Source: Tilletia caries (taxonomy: Eukaryota > Basidiomycota > Exobasidiomycetes > Tilletiales > Tilletiaceae). Taken from it: a stretch of DNA of 64,000 bases. Both the position numbers and the translations under genes were made by a program. This document shows, one piece after another, positions 20,639 through 31,472 of the stretch. The stretch is taken from contig JALUTQ010000024.1 in the NCBI GenBank assembly GCA_032718865.1, forward strand, positions 357,501 to 421,500. The letters are read 5' to 3'. The first letter of the stretch is position 1. Each line of letters begins with the position of its first letter. A model generated the notes under the pieces. The model saw nothing but the letters and a program-made list of their open reading frames with translations. It did no database searches and had not been told where the DNA came from.

Positions 20639-22225
20639 TCAGGCCGGAGAGCTCGCGCCGCTTCCCATTGCGGGGGTAGCGGGCTGGCCGTGTGCGGCCG
20701 GCGCGTGCGCGACACGAGCTCTCGGCTCGGCGAGGTCCCCTTCCGCCTGCTCGTTCTCGTCGTCTTGTTGTGGTTCCAGCACGTCTGCAATCTCCGGGTC
20801 GGCGGCGACCAGCTGTTGTCGGACGTCGACGTTGGCAGCAAGGAACGGAGCCAGGATGGCTGCGTGTTCCCGAATGTACCGTTTGAAGGAGTTGCTGTCC
20901 CACCTCCCGTGCAGCATAACCTTGTCCGGGGGTACGCCGCGGACGAGCAGGGTGGTGCACCCGCCGATTCTCATGGAGTGGCCGTGGATGTGAGGGAGCT
21001 TGGCACGGTCGGCCAGTTGCTTGAGGGTTCGTTCGAAGGCTTGCTGGTTAAGAACCGAGAGCCGGCCCTTGTTCCAGTAGGAGAACAGTGGGCTTGACTC
21101 CGGGTTTGGGACTTGGTTCAGCTGTAGGTGGAGGTGGAGAAGACCGATGGGGTCACTCGGCGTGTCTTGGGAGGTGAGGACGATGACATGGCCGGTTACG
21201 CTGGTCTTTGACCTGGGGAGCTTGACCGTTGTGACAGTGGACTGTCGCCCATTGATGACCGTGGTCTCGGTCTTCAGGTCGGTGCGCTTGACGTGGGGTC
21301 TGGGGTCAAAGTCGGAGATCTTCTTGAGCACGAGTTCCCACTTCCCCTGGCCTGAAGAGGCCCCAAAGACCGCAGGTGGCTACCGTGATGGCGACAAGTT
21401 CCTGTGGGACTTGGAAGTTGGCTATGTTGATGATGGCATTGAGCCATGGTACGGTCATCGGTGGTCGTTGCGGTTTTGGTGGGGGTTGGGAGGCGACTGC
21501 GCCTCTCCGGATCAGTTGGATCCGATCTTCGTTTGCGAGCCACGGGAGGTTGTTGACGTGGTGCCACGCCTTGAGGGCTGCGATCCAATCCTTCAGGTAC
21601 CCACCGCTCTTGGTGCCCGCGTGCTGGGAGACCCACAGCTCGACAAGTTCTGGTTTAGCCGGCCCACGGTCGCGTTCCGGAACGTTGTTTGTGTCACAGA
21701 AGTTATGCCACTGAGCGAGGCCAGTGCTGTAGTTGCTGAGGGTTCCTTTGGCGAAAGCTGCAAGGAGGACTTTTCTGACTGGGGTGGGTTGGGAGGGGAC
21801 CCCGTCAATGGGTTCGGGAACCCATGTAGCGAAGCGTCGGTCACCGAGAACGGGGGGTCGATTCTTGTGGGCTTTCACGGCTATTGTCTTCGGGGTGAAG
21901 GTCCTGTTGCGGATACCTTTGCCCTTGATTCGTTTGGATAACGGAGGGCGAAGCGTTGAAGGTGATGTCGCGGTGGATGATGTCTTGGGTTGTATCTTGT
22001 TCTTGGACTTGTCCGACCAAGCAGCTATTACCTCGGCGAAGGATCTGCGAGGGGGCGGGGTCGTAGCAGCATTTGTGGGTAGCGTTGTGGGTTTGGTGGC
22101 GTTACGTTTGGAGGACCAAGTGGAAACCACTTCAGCAAAGGTCTTCCTCGGACGAGACGCAATGTGAGAAGGAGTGAGGGGGGTACCTGAGTCCCTTCGG
22201 CGTCGTCGTTCGTCGTCATCTTCTC
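20639..22225 (-). pseudogene. Tyrosine recombinase of the DIRS-like element, 7-bp frame-breaking insertion
   Basis: The N-terminal part reads AFAKGTLSNYSTGLAQWHNF (core-binding, SAM-like) and ATCGLWGLFRPGE, which holds catalytic Arg I. Then the frame changes: between GAA and CTC a 7-nt GTGGGAA appears (about 21335-21343), an apparent tandem duplication. The rest continues as LVLKKISDFDPRP, HGHSMRIGG (HxxR box) and MLHGRWDSNSFKRYI with the nucleophile Tyr. The four catalytic boxes are thus all present but not in one frame. Confidence 0.75.
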
Positions 22226-22227
22226 CT

Positions 22228-24060
22228 TCACCAGCTGGCCGAGAACCAGTCGGCTGTGTCAGGTCCCATGTTCGGGAGGACGAGCCGTTGTGCCCCGGCT
22301 GTTGTGACCCCTCTCGAGGGGTCGTCTGCTTTGTTCTCCTTGGTAGCGACCCAGATGAGTTCGACGCGGATTGCATGAACTTGTTCCAGATGGGCCACTC
22401 GGCGGAGGACTTGATCAGGGCCGTCCGAAGCCATTCTCCCTTTCTTGAAGGCTCCCAGTACCGCGGTGTTGTCGGTGCGTACGACCACGCCCACATTGTG
22501 AACACCAAGGGCCACCAAGGACAGCACAGCCAGCTCGAGGGCGAGGGCTTCCACAATCTTGATGTCGGTAACTGCTGCGTGCTGTGGACGCAGAGGGAAG
22601 CAGCGCTCCTTGCCGTCAATGTGTAAAGCTGGTAGAGCCGTCGCAGAAGCAGCCCAGGTCAATGGGCGGGGCTGGGTCAAAAGAGCGGAGGAACTTGTCT
22701 TGAAGGAGTGCCTGGTACCACCAGGCCAGGTCATCTTTGACCCTTGCTCCTTGGTGTCTCTGGCTTGTCCAGGTTCGAGGGTTCTTGGCAGCTGCACGAA
22801 TGAAGTCCAGGAGGCCCCGAAGGTACCATTTCCCTTGGGTGTGTACGACGGTGGCGTGCTCGAGCTTGCCTTGAAGGCTTTGAGCTTCGTGTAGGGTGTG
22901 TGTGCCGTCGGTCTTTGTCTGCCATTCGTGGACGGCGGCCAGGTACTTGGTGCGCTTCTTCTCCGGGAGCGCCAGCTCTCTCGTTGCGATGTGGTATTCC
23001 AATCCTCCGTAGGTGAAGGTGGATGCCCACGGGGCGTCTTTCTCAGGAGCCCAAGGCCAACCGAGTTCGTTCGAAAGTCTGTCAATGTCAGAGAGGCCGC
23101 AGTTAAAGCCGTCCTCAGCGCCAGGGAGGATGCGCGCGGGCTGGGAATAGTCTTCGGCGTGCTTGTGCCCCTGTGAATCCGCCCAAAAGGTTCGTCCATA
23201 TTGGTGTACTGGCAAGGGGGAGATTGTGGTTCTAGCCGCTCGTCTGTTTTCGTTGACGAGGGCCAGGTCGGTTGCCTTGAATCTGAGGAAGACGTTGTCG
23301 TCGACCCAGTGTCCATTTGGTGAGATGCCTTCAGCTCGAGCGAGGTCAGCAAAGGCATCCCCGAAGAGACCGTAGGCTCCGCAGGCGGGGCCGAGACCGA
23401 ACGCCAAGAATCTGTCCACGTAGAATTGTCCTTTCCACTCGACGACGGTGCCAGGCCATTGCGAGGGGTGGAGGGGGACTTGTCGAAAGGCAGAGACAGT
23501 GTCACGGACAAAGGCTTGGGCCGTGTGTGGGAGCATAAGGATGGTCCTGCACATGTCTTCGGTTGTACACCAGGTTGTCGGCCAATCTTCGACGCGGAGC
23601 TGAGCGTTGATTGACCTCGTGCGGAGGTCGAGCTGGGGAGGGGTTGGTTGTGTGGGTAGTGGAGCTGGTTGTTGTTGTGAGTGGGAGTTCGAGCTTCGGA
23701 GTCGAGCTTTGTAAAGTTTCTTGCTGCTTCTGGGGGTTGGGTCGTCGTCGTTGTGTGGTGAGCTGAAATCTTGGATGAGGCGGAACTTGCCGTTCGCTTT
23801 GACCCTGAGTCCCAGTGGGGAGGTCTGGAAGGGGCCTCCGAGTAGGCCTTCAACCGTGGAAGAGGAAGTGTATGGGCCAGCGTACCGTCCGGCTTTGAGT
23901 TCGTTGTCGATGAGTGTTTCGACTTTGGAGGGTTCGTTAGTGGTGGAGCCGAGGTGTTTGGCGATGTGAGTACGGGAGATGTTGGGGATGCCGATGTGTA
24001 GCCCTTCTTTGAGCGCGGGGACAATGGCCTTGTATCGGTGTAGAAGGCCATGTCGGAGGA
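22228..24060 (-). pseudogene. Reverse transcriptase and RNase H of the DIRS-like element
   Basis: The RT region (about 24060-22640) reads GLRVKANGKFRLIQDFSSP, AFRQVPLHPSQWPGTVVEW, RFLAFGLGPACGAYG and the catalytic GHWVDDNVFL, a WVDD form of YxDD. RNase H starts with CFCDGSTSF in the same frame, hits a stop near 22626, then continues in another frame as ALALELAVLSL, VRTDNTAVLGAF and TKENKADDPSRG to 22228. The break between the halves means this copy cannot make a complete enzyme as written. Confidence 0.75.
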
Positions 24061-24077
24061 GGGCGTTAGACCACCCC

Positions 24078-25860
24078 TCAGCGTTGAGCTGAAGGTTGGC
24101 CGGGAGCCGGGGAATTGGTGGCGAGAGGGCAGCGTTGAGCGTTGCATTGGGTCTTCCCGCAGAGGGAGCAGGCGTGCTTCCCGAAGCAGGCTGGGAAGAG
24201 ACATTCCTTCGTGTTGTAGTTCGGGCAGACTCGTTCGCTGCCAATGCGCGTGACGAGTCGGCCGTTGGCGTCGTTGACGCAGAAGGTTGGGATGGTCGAG
24301 TCGCTGGCGAGGACGTTCGCCGTGCAGTATCTCGGGTCGTGAGGTGCTCTTGACCCACAGCGCGCGCAAGCCTTGAGACCGGGGCCGGTCCGAAAGGACT
24401 GTTGGGCCGGCCGTGACTGGGGTTGTTGGGAGGGAGGGGGCTGCGACTTCGCCGCCTTGGGCTTGTTGCCGTTGTTGTTGTTGTTTTGTTGCTGTGTAGA
24501 GGAGGACGCATCGTTTGCCCGAAAGGGACGGTTCTCCCATGAATCCAGTCGTGACATCGTCGTACGCTTCTCGATCTCGTTGTATGCTTCGGCCGGCCAC
24601 TCGGCAGGGTCGAATTTGACGAGTTTTCCGAGGGCTTTGGCTCTCTTCTCCTTGGAGGAGTACTTCCTCTTGATGGCGCGCTTCTTTGCCTTCTCCTGGC
24701 GTGTTTCGGAAGCGAAGCAGATGCGTTGATGGTTGTGGAGCAGCTGCAACTGCTTCTTGCCATGGCCCGACGGATCTGGCCAGTCGGTGTGTTTCCGAAT
24801 CTTGGTGTTGAACCGTTTCCACGCTTGACAGGTGACCTCGTCCACTCCCTCTTGTCGCATCGTGTCGACCCACTGATCGATTGCGTACAGGAAGTCGACT
24901 GGGGATAGGTCGTGGTCGGGGACGAAGCCCTTCGGGTGCTTCTTGTCCGTTGATGTCAGGCTCGTGCCTTCGACCTTCCACTGCTTCGTAGTGGGGCGGT
25001 CTGTTATGTTCGGGGCGCAGGCAGCAGCTGTAAAGTACCATAGGTCCACGAACTTGTTCTTTTGGACCTTGGCAGCGATCTTGTCCGGGACGCGGAGGGC
25101 TCCGAAGGCTGAGGAGTTTACCTTGCCCTTCTTCCACTTGATATCGGATCGGCGCTTCTTCTTGTCGTTGTCGGAGTCTGTGGACGAACTGTCCTCCGAG
25201 GAGGAGGAGGAAGAGGAGTCCGATGATGAGCCACTGCTGTCGGAGTCGGAATCCGAGACGGAGTCTGTGCTGGACGAGTGGGTTGTCCTCTTGGAGGAGC
25301 GCTTTTTGCTGCGCTTCGTTTTTCTTCTTCTTGCGCTTTGCATCGTCGGAGTCCGAGTCGACCCTCTTCGCCTTGCCTTTGTCTTTGGGTTTCTCTGGGA
25401 CTTGGACAGGGGCGACGTTGTTGCCCTCCTGGAGGGGGGCGAGCTGTGGGTTGCCCTCTTGGAGAGGGGCGAGCAGTTGAGGTGGGTGTGGAGCAGCATT
25501 CTGTTGTGGCTGTATCTGCTGTTGGGCTTGGACTTGCTGAACCCTGGGAGGGTCCACTGGGGGGTCGGCCTCCGATGAAAGGAACAGGTTCCTGCCGAGC
25601 TGGTCTTGTAGAGCTTGACGTGCGCTGATCTGTTCGACCGCGAGCATCATGGCCTGCTTCGGGTCGTCTTCCCCGGAGAGCAGGATGTTGAACGCCAGGC
25701 CCGTGGCGTCGGCCCGGGTCTTCCTGTCGAAGTCGGGGGCGAGTTCGGTAAGCCATTCTTTACGGCGGGTGGTGAGGGTTTCGTAGTTTTCTCGTTGTTC
25801 AGCTGTGAGAACGGCGAGACCTGGCTGGGAGGGATGCGTGGATCCTGCCGCTGCAGACAT
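24078..25860 (-). pseudogene. Gag-like region of the DIRS-like element, frame-shifted
   Basis: The reading frame starts at 25860 (MSAAAGSTHPSQPG) and runs through a Q/P-rich segment into KRVDSDSDDAKRKKKK. Near 25330 the plausible frame changes to one reading a Ser/Asp-rich tract, then RRSDIKWKKGKVNSSAFGAL and a Q/N-rich linker. It ends in Cys-rich motifs: CARCGSRAPHDPRYC, CPNYNTKECLFPACFGKHAC and CSLCGKTQCNAQRC. The last three resemble nucleic-acid-binding zinc knuckles but do not follow the strict CX2CX4HX4C form. The 1210-codon open frame from 25860 to 22228 is not one protein: only its two ends look coding. Confidence 0.6.
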
Positions 25861-26103
25861 TTGACTGTGATCGTGAGAGGTGTGTATCTGGGATCAGTAG
25901 GTTGTTGAGAAGAGAGTATGAGAGGGTGTGATGTACTAACCGGGTCGAAGGAGGAGTGTGCGCTACCTCCTGGGACTAGGTGGACGATGTGCTGTGCAGC
26001 TGGGTTGAGGCTTGTACGGGTTGTAGCCACTTGTCGATGTTGACTGTGAAGAGGTGTAAAGGTTGTTATGTGTCAGCAAGCGTGCGCTTGGGGTGATCAA
26101 GCT

Positions 26104-26268
26104 AGCCGTGCGGCATAGCTGTCTGGTGGTGGTGGAGAGGAGAAACGTACTCGGAATGTGAAGAAGCGCGTGCGCGCGACAACAGGCCGTGCGGCAAGTG
26201 TCCGTGTGTGTGATGCCGTGCGGCGGGTATGATAAGCCGTGCGGCTGGGTGGTGGAAAGCCGTGCGGC
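26104..26268. repeat. Five copies of GCCGTGCGGC in the leader of the DIRS-like element
   Basis: Exact copies start near 26104, 26186, 26214, 26236 and 26259, with a degenerate one near 26312. They lie upstream (minus strand) of the Gag-like start. A packaging or regulatory role is possible but not shown. Confidence 0.7.
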
Positions 26269-27053
26269 TGCGGAGTGGGGTGATGTGTGTGGGTGTGAAG
26301 AGAACCTCGACGCCGTGCGACGCGAGGAAGGTGAGGAAAAGGAGAGGTTCTGGTGCGTGCGCAGAGCAGATGTAAAGAAAAGTTGAAAGGTGAAAGCGAA
26401 GAGAAGAGGTACTGCGTGAGAGCGATTCGTTTGTCGAGCCTGGTGAGTGGTGCGACAGAGAAGAGCTGTGGTAGTCAGGAAGATGGTCGCGTCAGTCAAG
26501 TGCGCGACGCGTGTGTGTGTTGCTCTTCTCGAGTCGGCTCGACAAAGGGACTGACGATCACTGTGCTTCACGGCAAAGCCGTTCTCCTGCCACGCGGCGC
26601 GGATTAGCCATTTTAGAACCGACCCTATGTCTATTGATCGACCCCACGCCGTAAAAGTCTCAGCAGACCTAGAATAGGCCGGTTTACACTTCGAAAACGG
26701 ATTGCCTAATTTTACCTCAGTGGCACGGACGTCTTTTTCCTTGTCCCCCCGCTCCGTCTGCCTTTCAGTCTGAGCCATAAGACGGGTGTGGGAGAAATTC
26801 TGAAAGTCGGCTCAGCAATTTTCAGGACTGACACTAAAGGGGCTTTACCCGGCTCGAGACCAGAGGAGGCTCGAGCGCAGGGTCACAACGGTCCGAGCGA
26901 TGGTCTGGAGTGCATGGTGACACGGGGTCGGTTTTCAGACGGTTCCCTTTGTCCTCCGACCCGGTCGGTCGACTGACCAAAACCGACCGGGGTCGGCCAA
27001 TAGACAAAACCCGGATCGCCGGCGGCGCTTGGCAGATGTAACCTGTGACTATG

Positions 27054-27611
27054 CCCTTGCTTTCAAGCTGTTCTAGAGTTTCCTAAGGCATTTGCACTTT
27101 TCAGCACCCAAAAACCATGATCTACCCCATGCAAATCGCTCCTGTTTTGACATTGTGTTCTAGAGTGCCTAAAACAACGCAGCAGTGGTGTTGCCACGTG
27201 ACCTTCAGTCACGTGGAATTTTTTGGCCACCCAGAAATCGCTCATACAGAGCAAACGAGCAGAACGACGAACCAAACAAAGACGCAACATCGACGTTTGA
27301 GGCGAAATTTTACGCGAGGGAGATGGTTGGACGTTGCTGAGGGCACCGTGCTGTCGTGGGGGTGGTGGCAGACTGCATGCAACCAAGGGAGCGAGCCAGC
27401 TGTGCGAGGGCAATTTCAGAGTCTCAACAAAATTTAAGCTCATCCGTTTTAGGATCTTTTTTAGTGATGTTTTAGGACCACGAAAAACGGAACCAATCCA
27501 GAATTATTACGGCAGCTAAAACACTGCGATTCTAGGGGGTGTTTTAAACCCTCTAAACCGCCACCCAAGGTGGCAGTGAATGATATTTGGACAGAGGCGC
27601 GCGGCGCAGTG
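27054..27611. mobile_element. 558-bp insert in the left TIR, 3-bp ATG duplication
   Basis: Its borders follow from comparison with the intact right arm; ATG is duplicated at 27051-27053 and 27612-27614. The interior has no recognisable gene. Its ends (CCCTTGC and, inverted, CACTGCG) match only weakly; the 3-bp duplication and CACTG end would suit a CACTA-type element, but this is weak. Confidence 0.55.
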
Positions 27612-27697
27612 ATGGCGCGCCGTTTTGATACACCTATTTTTGACAAATGCCTTTTGACAAATGTCATTTGACATTTGACATTTGCTATGTGACCACC

Positions 27698-28728
27698 TCC
27701 TCCTCCTCGCACCACCGCTGCCCCGCTGCCCACCTGCCCACTGCATCACGCCCATCCGCATATAGAAAAGCTTCAAGAAACACCTCGCGCATACATGGGC
27801 TCACCTGCCGCTCCTCTAGACTCCCTGCGCTCCGTGTCGTTTCGCTCGCTGATGGCTCACTAACCCCCAGCACTCGCTGACCCCTTACTTTCCCATTTCA
27901 TCAGTCATCACCACTGTCCACCACCACCATATACATACCATACACTTGTTCACATCCTTCTCTTCTTTGGTCCCATCACGAGGATAACGTCAGGCTGTCA
28001 CCCCGCGCACCGCGCGCACCTATAACTGGATTACGCGCCTCCGTTGACATTGATTCTAACTGACCTTCGCCTCTTCCAATTCGTCCAATTGACCCTTCTT
28101 CTTTCCCCCCACTCCTCCTCCTACTCCTCTCTCTCCTCTCACTCTTACAGCGGTGCTATCTTCCATTCATCCTCGCCTCTCGTCCGCCTCTCGCCGCTGC
28201 TGCCTCAGCTGCTCTCGGACTTGTGCCCTCTCCGCCCGCTGCAGCTGCTACCCTCCTGCCGCTCCTGCTCCCCCCGCTCCTACTCCGCGGATCGCGCCTT
28301 CCGCTTCATCCGCCGTTGCAGGTCTGCATCCGTTCGCTGCTCTTGTCCGCTCTGGAGGAAGAAGGCCGCGAGGGGCAGGTTGCGGGTGGGAGGCTGAGCG
28401 AAGTCTAGAGAGGGATGCGATGGGCGGAACTCTACGTCAGTATACTCATGCAATCACATTTGTGGCAGAGATATGCTCACTTGGATATCGGATGTGCTTT
28501 GCAACGATGGCAGAGATACCTGAAGAAGCTGTGAGAAGATGAGAGGGGGAAACGGGAATGCAAGGGGGAAGAGGTCAGCGACGGGCGCTGGCGCCTGGTG
28601 AGCCATCAGCGAGTGACAAGAAGCGGAGCGCAGGGGCGCTGAAGGAGCGGAAGGGGTACCAAGTATGTGCGAGGTGTTTCTTGCAGTTGTTCCATATGTG
28701 TATGGTTGTATGATGGTGGGGGATCCAG
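27698..28728. other. Interior of the 193-bp-TIR transposon, no transposase seen
   Basis: 1.03 kb, mostly pyrimidine-rich on the plus strand (28080-28320). Short open frames are low-complexity Ser/Pro/Leu/Arg-rich and match nothing I know. The element is therefore taken as non-autonomous. Confidence 0.55.
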
Positions 28729-28921
28729 GGTGGTCACATAGCAAATGTCAAATGTCAAATGTCATTTGTCAAAAGGCATTTGTCAAAAATAGGTTTATCA
28801 AAACGGCGCGCCATAGTCACAGGTTACATCTGCCAAGCGCCGCCGGCGATCCGTGCCTGCGTCGGGAGAGCCGACAGATAAGATATGGAACGGATTGGGA
28901 ACGTGAGGAAGCCATCACAAG
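28729..28921. repeat. Intact right 193-bp terminal inverted repeat
   Basis: It serves as the uninterrupted reference for the left arm: the exact insertion points of the three inserts at 18409, 20433 and 27054 are read from it. Confidence 0.88.
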
Positions 28922-31472
28922 CACGCACATATTTCCTCGAATCTCGGCGATTGACGCCCACCGCTGTGCGGCGCCGTCGGCGCCGCACAGTCTTTTTCAG
29001 CTCATCACCACCGTCAACACTCAACAGCCATCTCCTCACACCCCATCCATCACCACATCCAATTTCCAATGCTACATAAGAGATACTGACACTGTTGCTG
29101 TCTGCCTAATGTGCCTGTCTGCTAACTCTTCCTCTTTCTGTCCTTTCTTCCTCATGGATTAAGTGGATGCTGACCTTGATCTTCCTCACTTTTCCTCGCA
29201 GCTACTTTTCGCTATTCCTCTCAATCCCTCTGATACCACTCTCCTTCTCTTCTGATTATCCATCCCTTCTGTCCCTCCTTCTTCTGCTGCAGTCTTATTC
29301 TGTCGAGGTTGCGCTGGCCCGCTAGCCGCTACATCGCGCGTGAGATACGTATGTCCTGGCACTCTTTTCATGCGGCATGCCCTACCGAATCTCTGACTTT
29401 CTTTCTTCCTTCTGTCTTTCCCCACGTTTCACAGTTCCAAGGCCGTCTCAACTACCCAGTTCTCCTTCGGGCTTCGGCATACGATGGGGGTGTTGCTTCA
29501 TCTACTTTCTGCTCCCCGCGTACACTGAAGTCTGAAGGAGGACTGCGGAAGTCGAGATGAGCGCACCGGCTGGCGGCTACTTTCTTCGGCTGCGCTGCCC
29601 TTCATGCCACGACTATCACTATCTGTAGACTGTAGGACAGGAAACGAGGAAGGACAACCAGCTAGCCAGAAGCAGGGTCAAGGGTTAGAGTAAAGTCTCG
29701 AGTTGAATTTGGATAATACAGAAAATCAGAAATTGAATGTGATACATGACTAGAAATATCGACTATGCTGGACTCTGGAGAATGACTATTGAGAAACACA
29801 AGGCAGAGACCAGAGTGGCTTTGTACAAGTTGTCCGTATGTGTCTGACTGCTGACACCAGTCCACAGACTTTTTAGGGCAAGACGAGCGGTCTCCAGAGC
29901 TGTTGCGGCTGCGTCTTCATTGATGCTCCTTTGCTCGTATTGTTAGGGCGAAAATCCCGGCGACGTGGAGGGATTGGAAAGGACGGGCAAGGCGAATACA
30001 GGAGGCGGAGACAGGAAGTCCGAGACGAGCGAGCCGGAGGTAGCAGGGGCAATACCTGTGATGAAGCGGAAAGGGAGGAATAATTAGTAACGTTGTCAAC
30101 GAGCTGTTTAGGATTTGGTCTCGAGTTCCAAACCCAAACCACCAGACCGATATCCCCATTCCCCAAGGCTCCCAGAGACTCAAACCGAGGTCCCCAACAC
30201 TCCCAACGTCCGGCTGTGGCTGCTCTCCGCCGCCCTGCCTGCTATTCCCCTGCTCCTGTTGCTTGGAATCATTGCACATTTACTCGTTCATCAATCCATA
30301 CTCACCATAAGCATCATCCGTCGGAACGAAGGAGGAGGCGAGACTGGAAGATGGTGCCTGATCGATTCAGCTGCAGAGTAGAAGACAAAAAAGCGGGAGG
30401 GGATCGTCGTCAGAGTCAGGTACAAGATGCGAGAGGTGGAAAGTAGGAGAACGATAGAACTCACAGGATCGTCCAACCGCGCGAAGGCGCAGACGATTCC
30501 GAAAACCCTGACGAGACCTCGCCGACATGAACGTCGCCGAAAGCACCAATTGCCCGAGGAAGAGAAGAAGAATCGGGACGAGCGGGTTTGGTAGGACCCG
30601 CTGCTGTAGGACCTGCTGCTGCTGTAGGACTGCTGCTGCTGCGCCTGCTGCTGCGCCTGCTGCCGCGCTAGCTGCTGCTGCTGCTGAGATGGAGGCTAGA
30701 AAGAAACGAAGAGGAGAAGATGATGGGAATAGATTGCGTCAGCAGTCAGCACGGAATGAAGGAACGGGCGAACGTACGCGGGGAGTGATGCACGCAGGAG
30801 CAGGCAGGCAGGGAAAGAGAATTGGGGGCTCACCTGGAATTGGAAGACAAGCACCGAGAAGAAGGCGAGGAGAAGGACGCGGACTGCTGCTGCTTCTGAA
30901 AGAAGGGAGAAGAGAGAAGAGGACGGACTCGTCCACAGACAGAAGGGAGGGTCGAGAAGCTGAAGCAGCAGCGGCGCAGCGATGGTGGTTGCAGCAACGG
31001 GAAGGGAACGTTGCTGGGTCTTCTGTTCAACACGGACGGTAACTTTGAAGTTCTGCTGAAAGTACGAAGCAAGATATGTCAAGAAAGCAAAAACGAGTCA
31101 GAGAGGAGAAGCACAGTGCTGCCGCGGGTGTTGACAGACACTTACCAATGAAGCAAATCGTGGTAGGGTGGATACCGGGGCCCAACTCCGCAAGCCGCAA
31201 TGTGGGTTGCCGCTGCGCGAGTGCAAGTACGTGCAGCCTGCGCCTGCCGACCTGCTACTATGATGATGAGGGTGTGGTTGACCAATGGCCGTTGAAGTCT
31301 GAACGCTGGTGACAGTGATGGTGGGTCGTGGGCGTAAGGAGTGGTCGTGTCGTAGGCGTAAGGAAGAAACAGAATCTGCGGCAGCGCAAAGTCGTTCTGG
31401 TTTAGCATCGAGTGTGTCTCGGGTCTCCGGGGGTCCAACAATGCACGACTTGCTTCACTACTCACTCATATC
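28922..31472. other. Intergenic stretch, low complexity in part, no gene recognised
   Basis: Right after the TIR a short match to ERG6-copy-B upstream DNA (ATTTCCTCGA, near 28930) hints that this is displaced ERG6 upstream sequence, though the match is only about 10 bp. 30595-30690 is rich in CTG/CTGCTG trinucleotides. A plus-strand open frame at 30115-30381 has one hydrophobic stretch, but its length and context do not support a gene. Confidence 0.4.

Larger units (their letters stand above)
20433..27011 (-). mobile_element. DIRS-like tyrosine-recombinase retrotransposon
   Basis: The 6.58-kb element sits in the left arm of the 18372-28921 transposon. The flanks are an 11-bp direct repeat CGGATCGCCGG (20422-20432 and 27012-27022). 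Both ends carry an inverted repeat beginning TGTCTATTGGCCGACCCC (from 20436 on the left); a related internal copy lies at 26628-26645. On the minus strand it encodes Gag-like, reverse transcriptase, RNase H and tyrosine recombinase regions, without an integrase, which is the DIRS order. Several frame changes indicate a decayed copy. Confidence 0.85.
18372..28921. mobile_element. TIR transposon with 193-bp arms, left arm broken by three insertions
   Basis: The right arm is 28729-28921. The left arm is its reverse complement in four pieces: 18372-18408, 20391-20432, 27023-27053 and 27615-27697. Their lengths (37+42+31+83) sum to exactly 193. The outer ends read CTTGTGATGGCTTCCTCACG; the inner part has repeated AAATGTCATTTGACA units. 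The original element would be about 1.4 kb with a 1.03-kb interior (27698-28728) in which I recognise no transposase. I found no flanking duplication at the outer ends. It separates ERG6 from its former upstream DNA. Confidence 0.85.

Noticed and set aside
22228..25860. A single 1210-codon open frame on the minus strand
   Set aside because: Only its two ends read as sensible protein (Gag-like N terminus, RNase H); the middle is an out-of-frame shadow of Gag and RT, which lie in the other frames.
28922..28960. Right flank of the 193-bp TIR as displaced ERG6 promoter
   Set aside because: Only about 10 bases match copy B clearly; too little to annotate as a promoter, so kept as a hint only.
30115..30381. 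Small plus-strand frame with one hydrophobic stretch
   Set aside because: No family resemblance, no splice or context support, and it lies in transposon-rich DNA.
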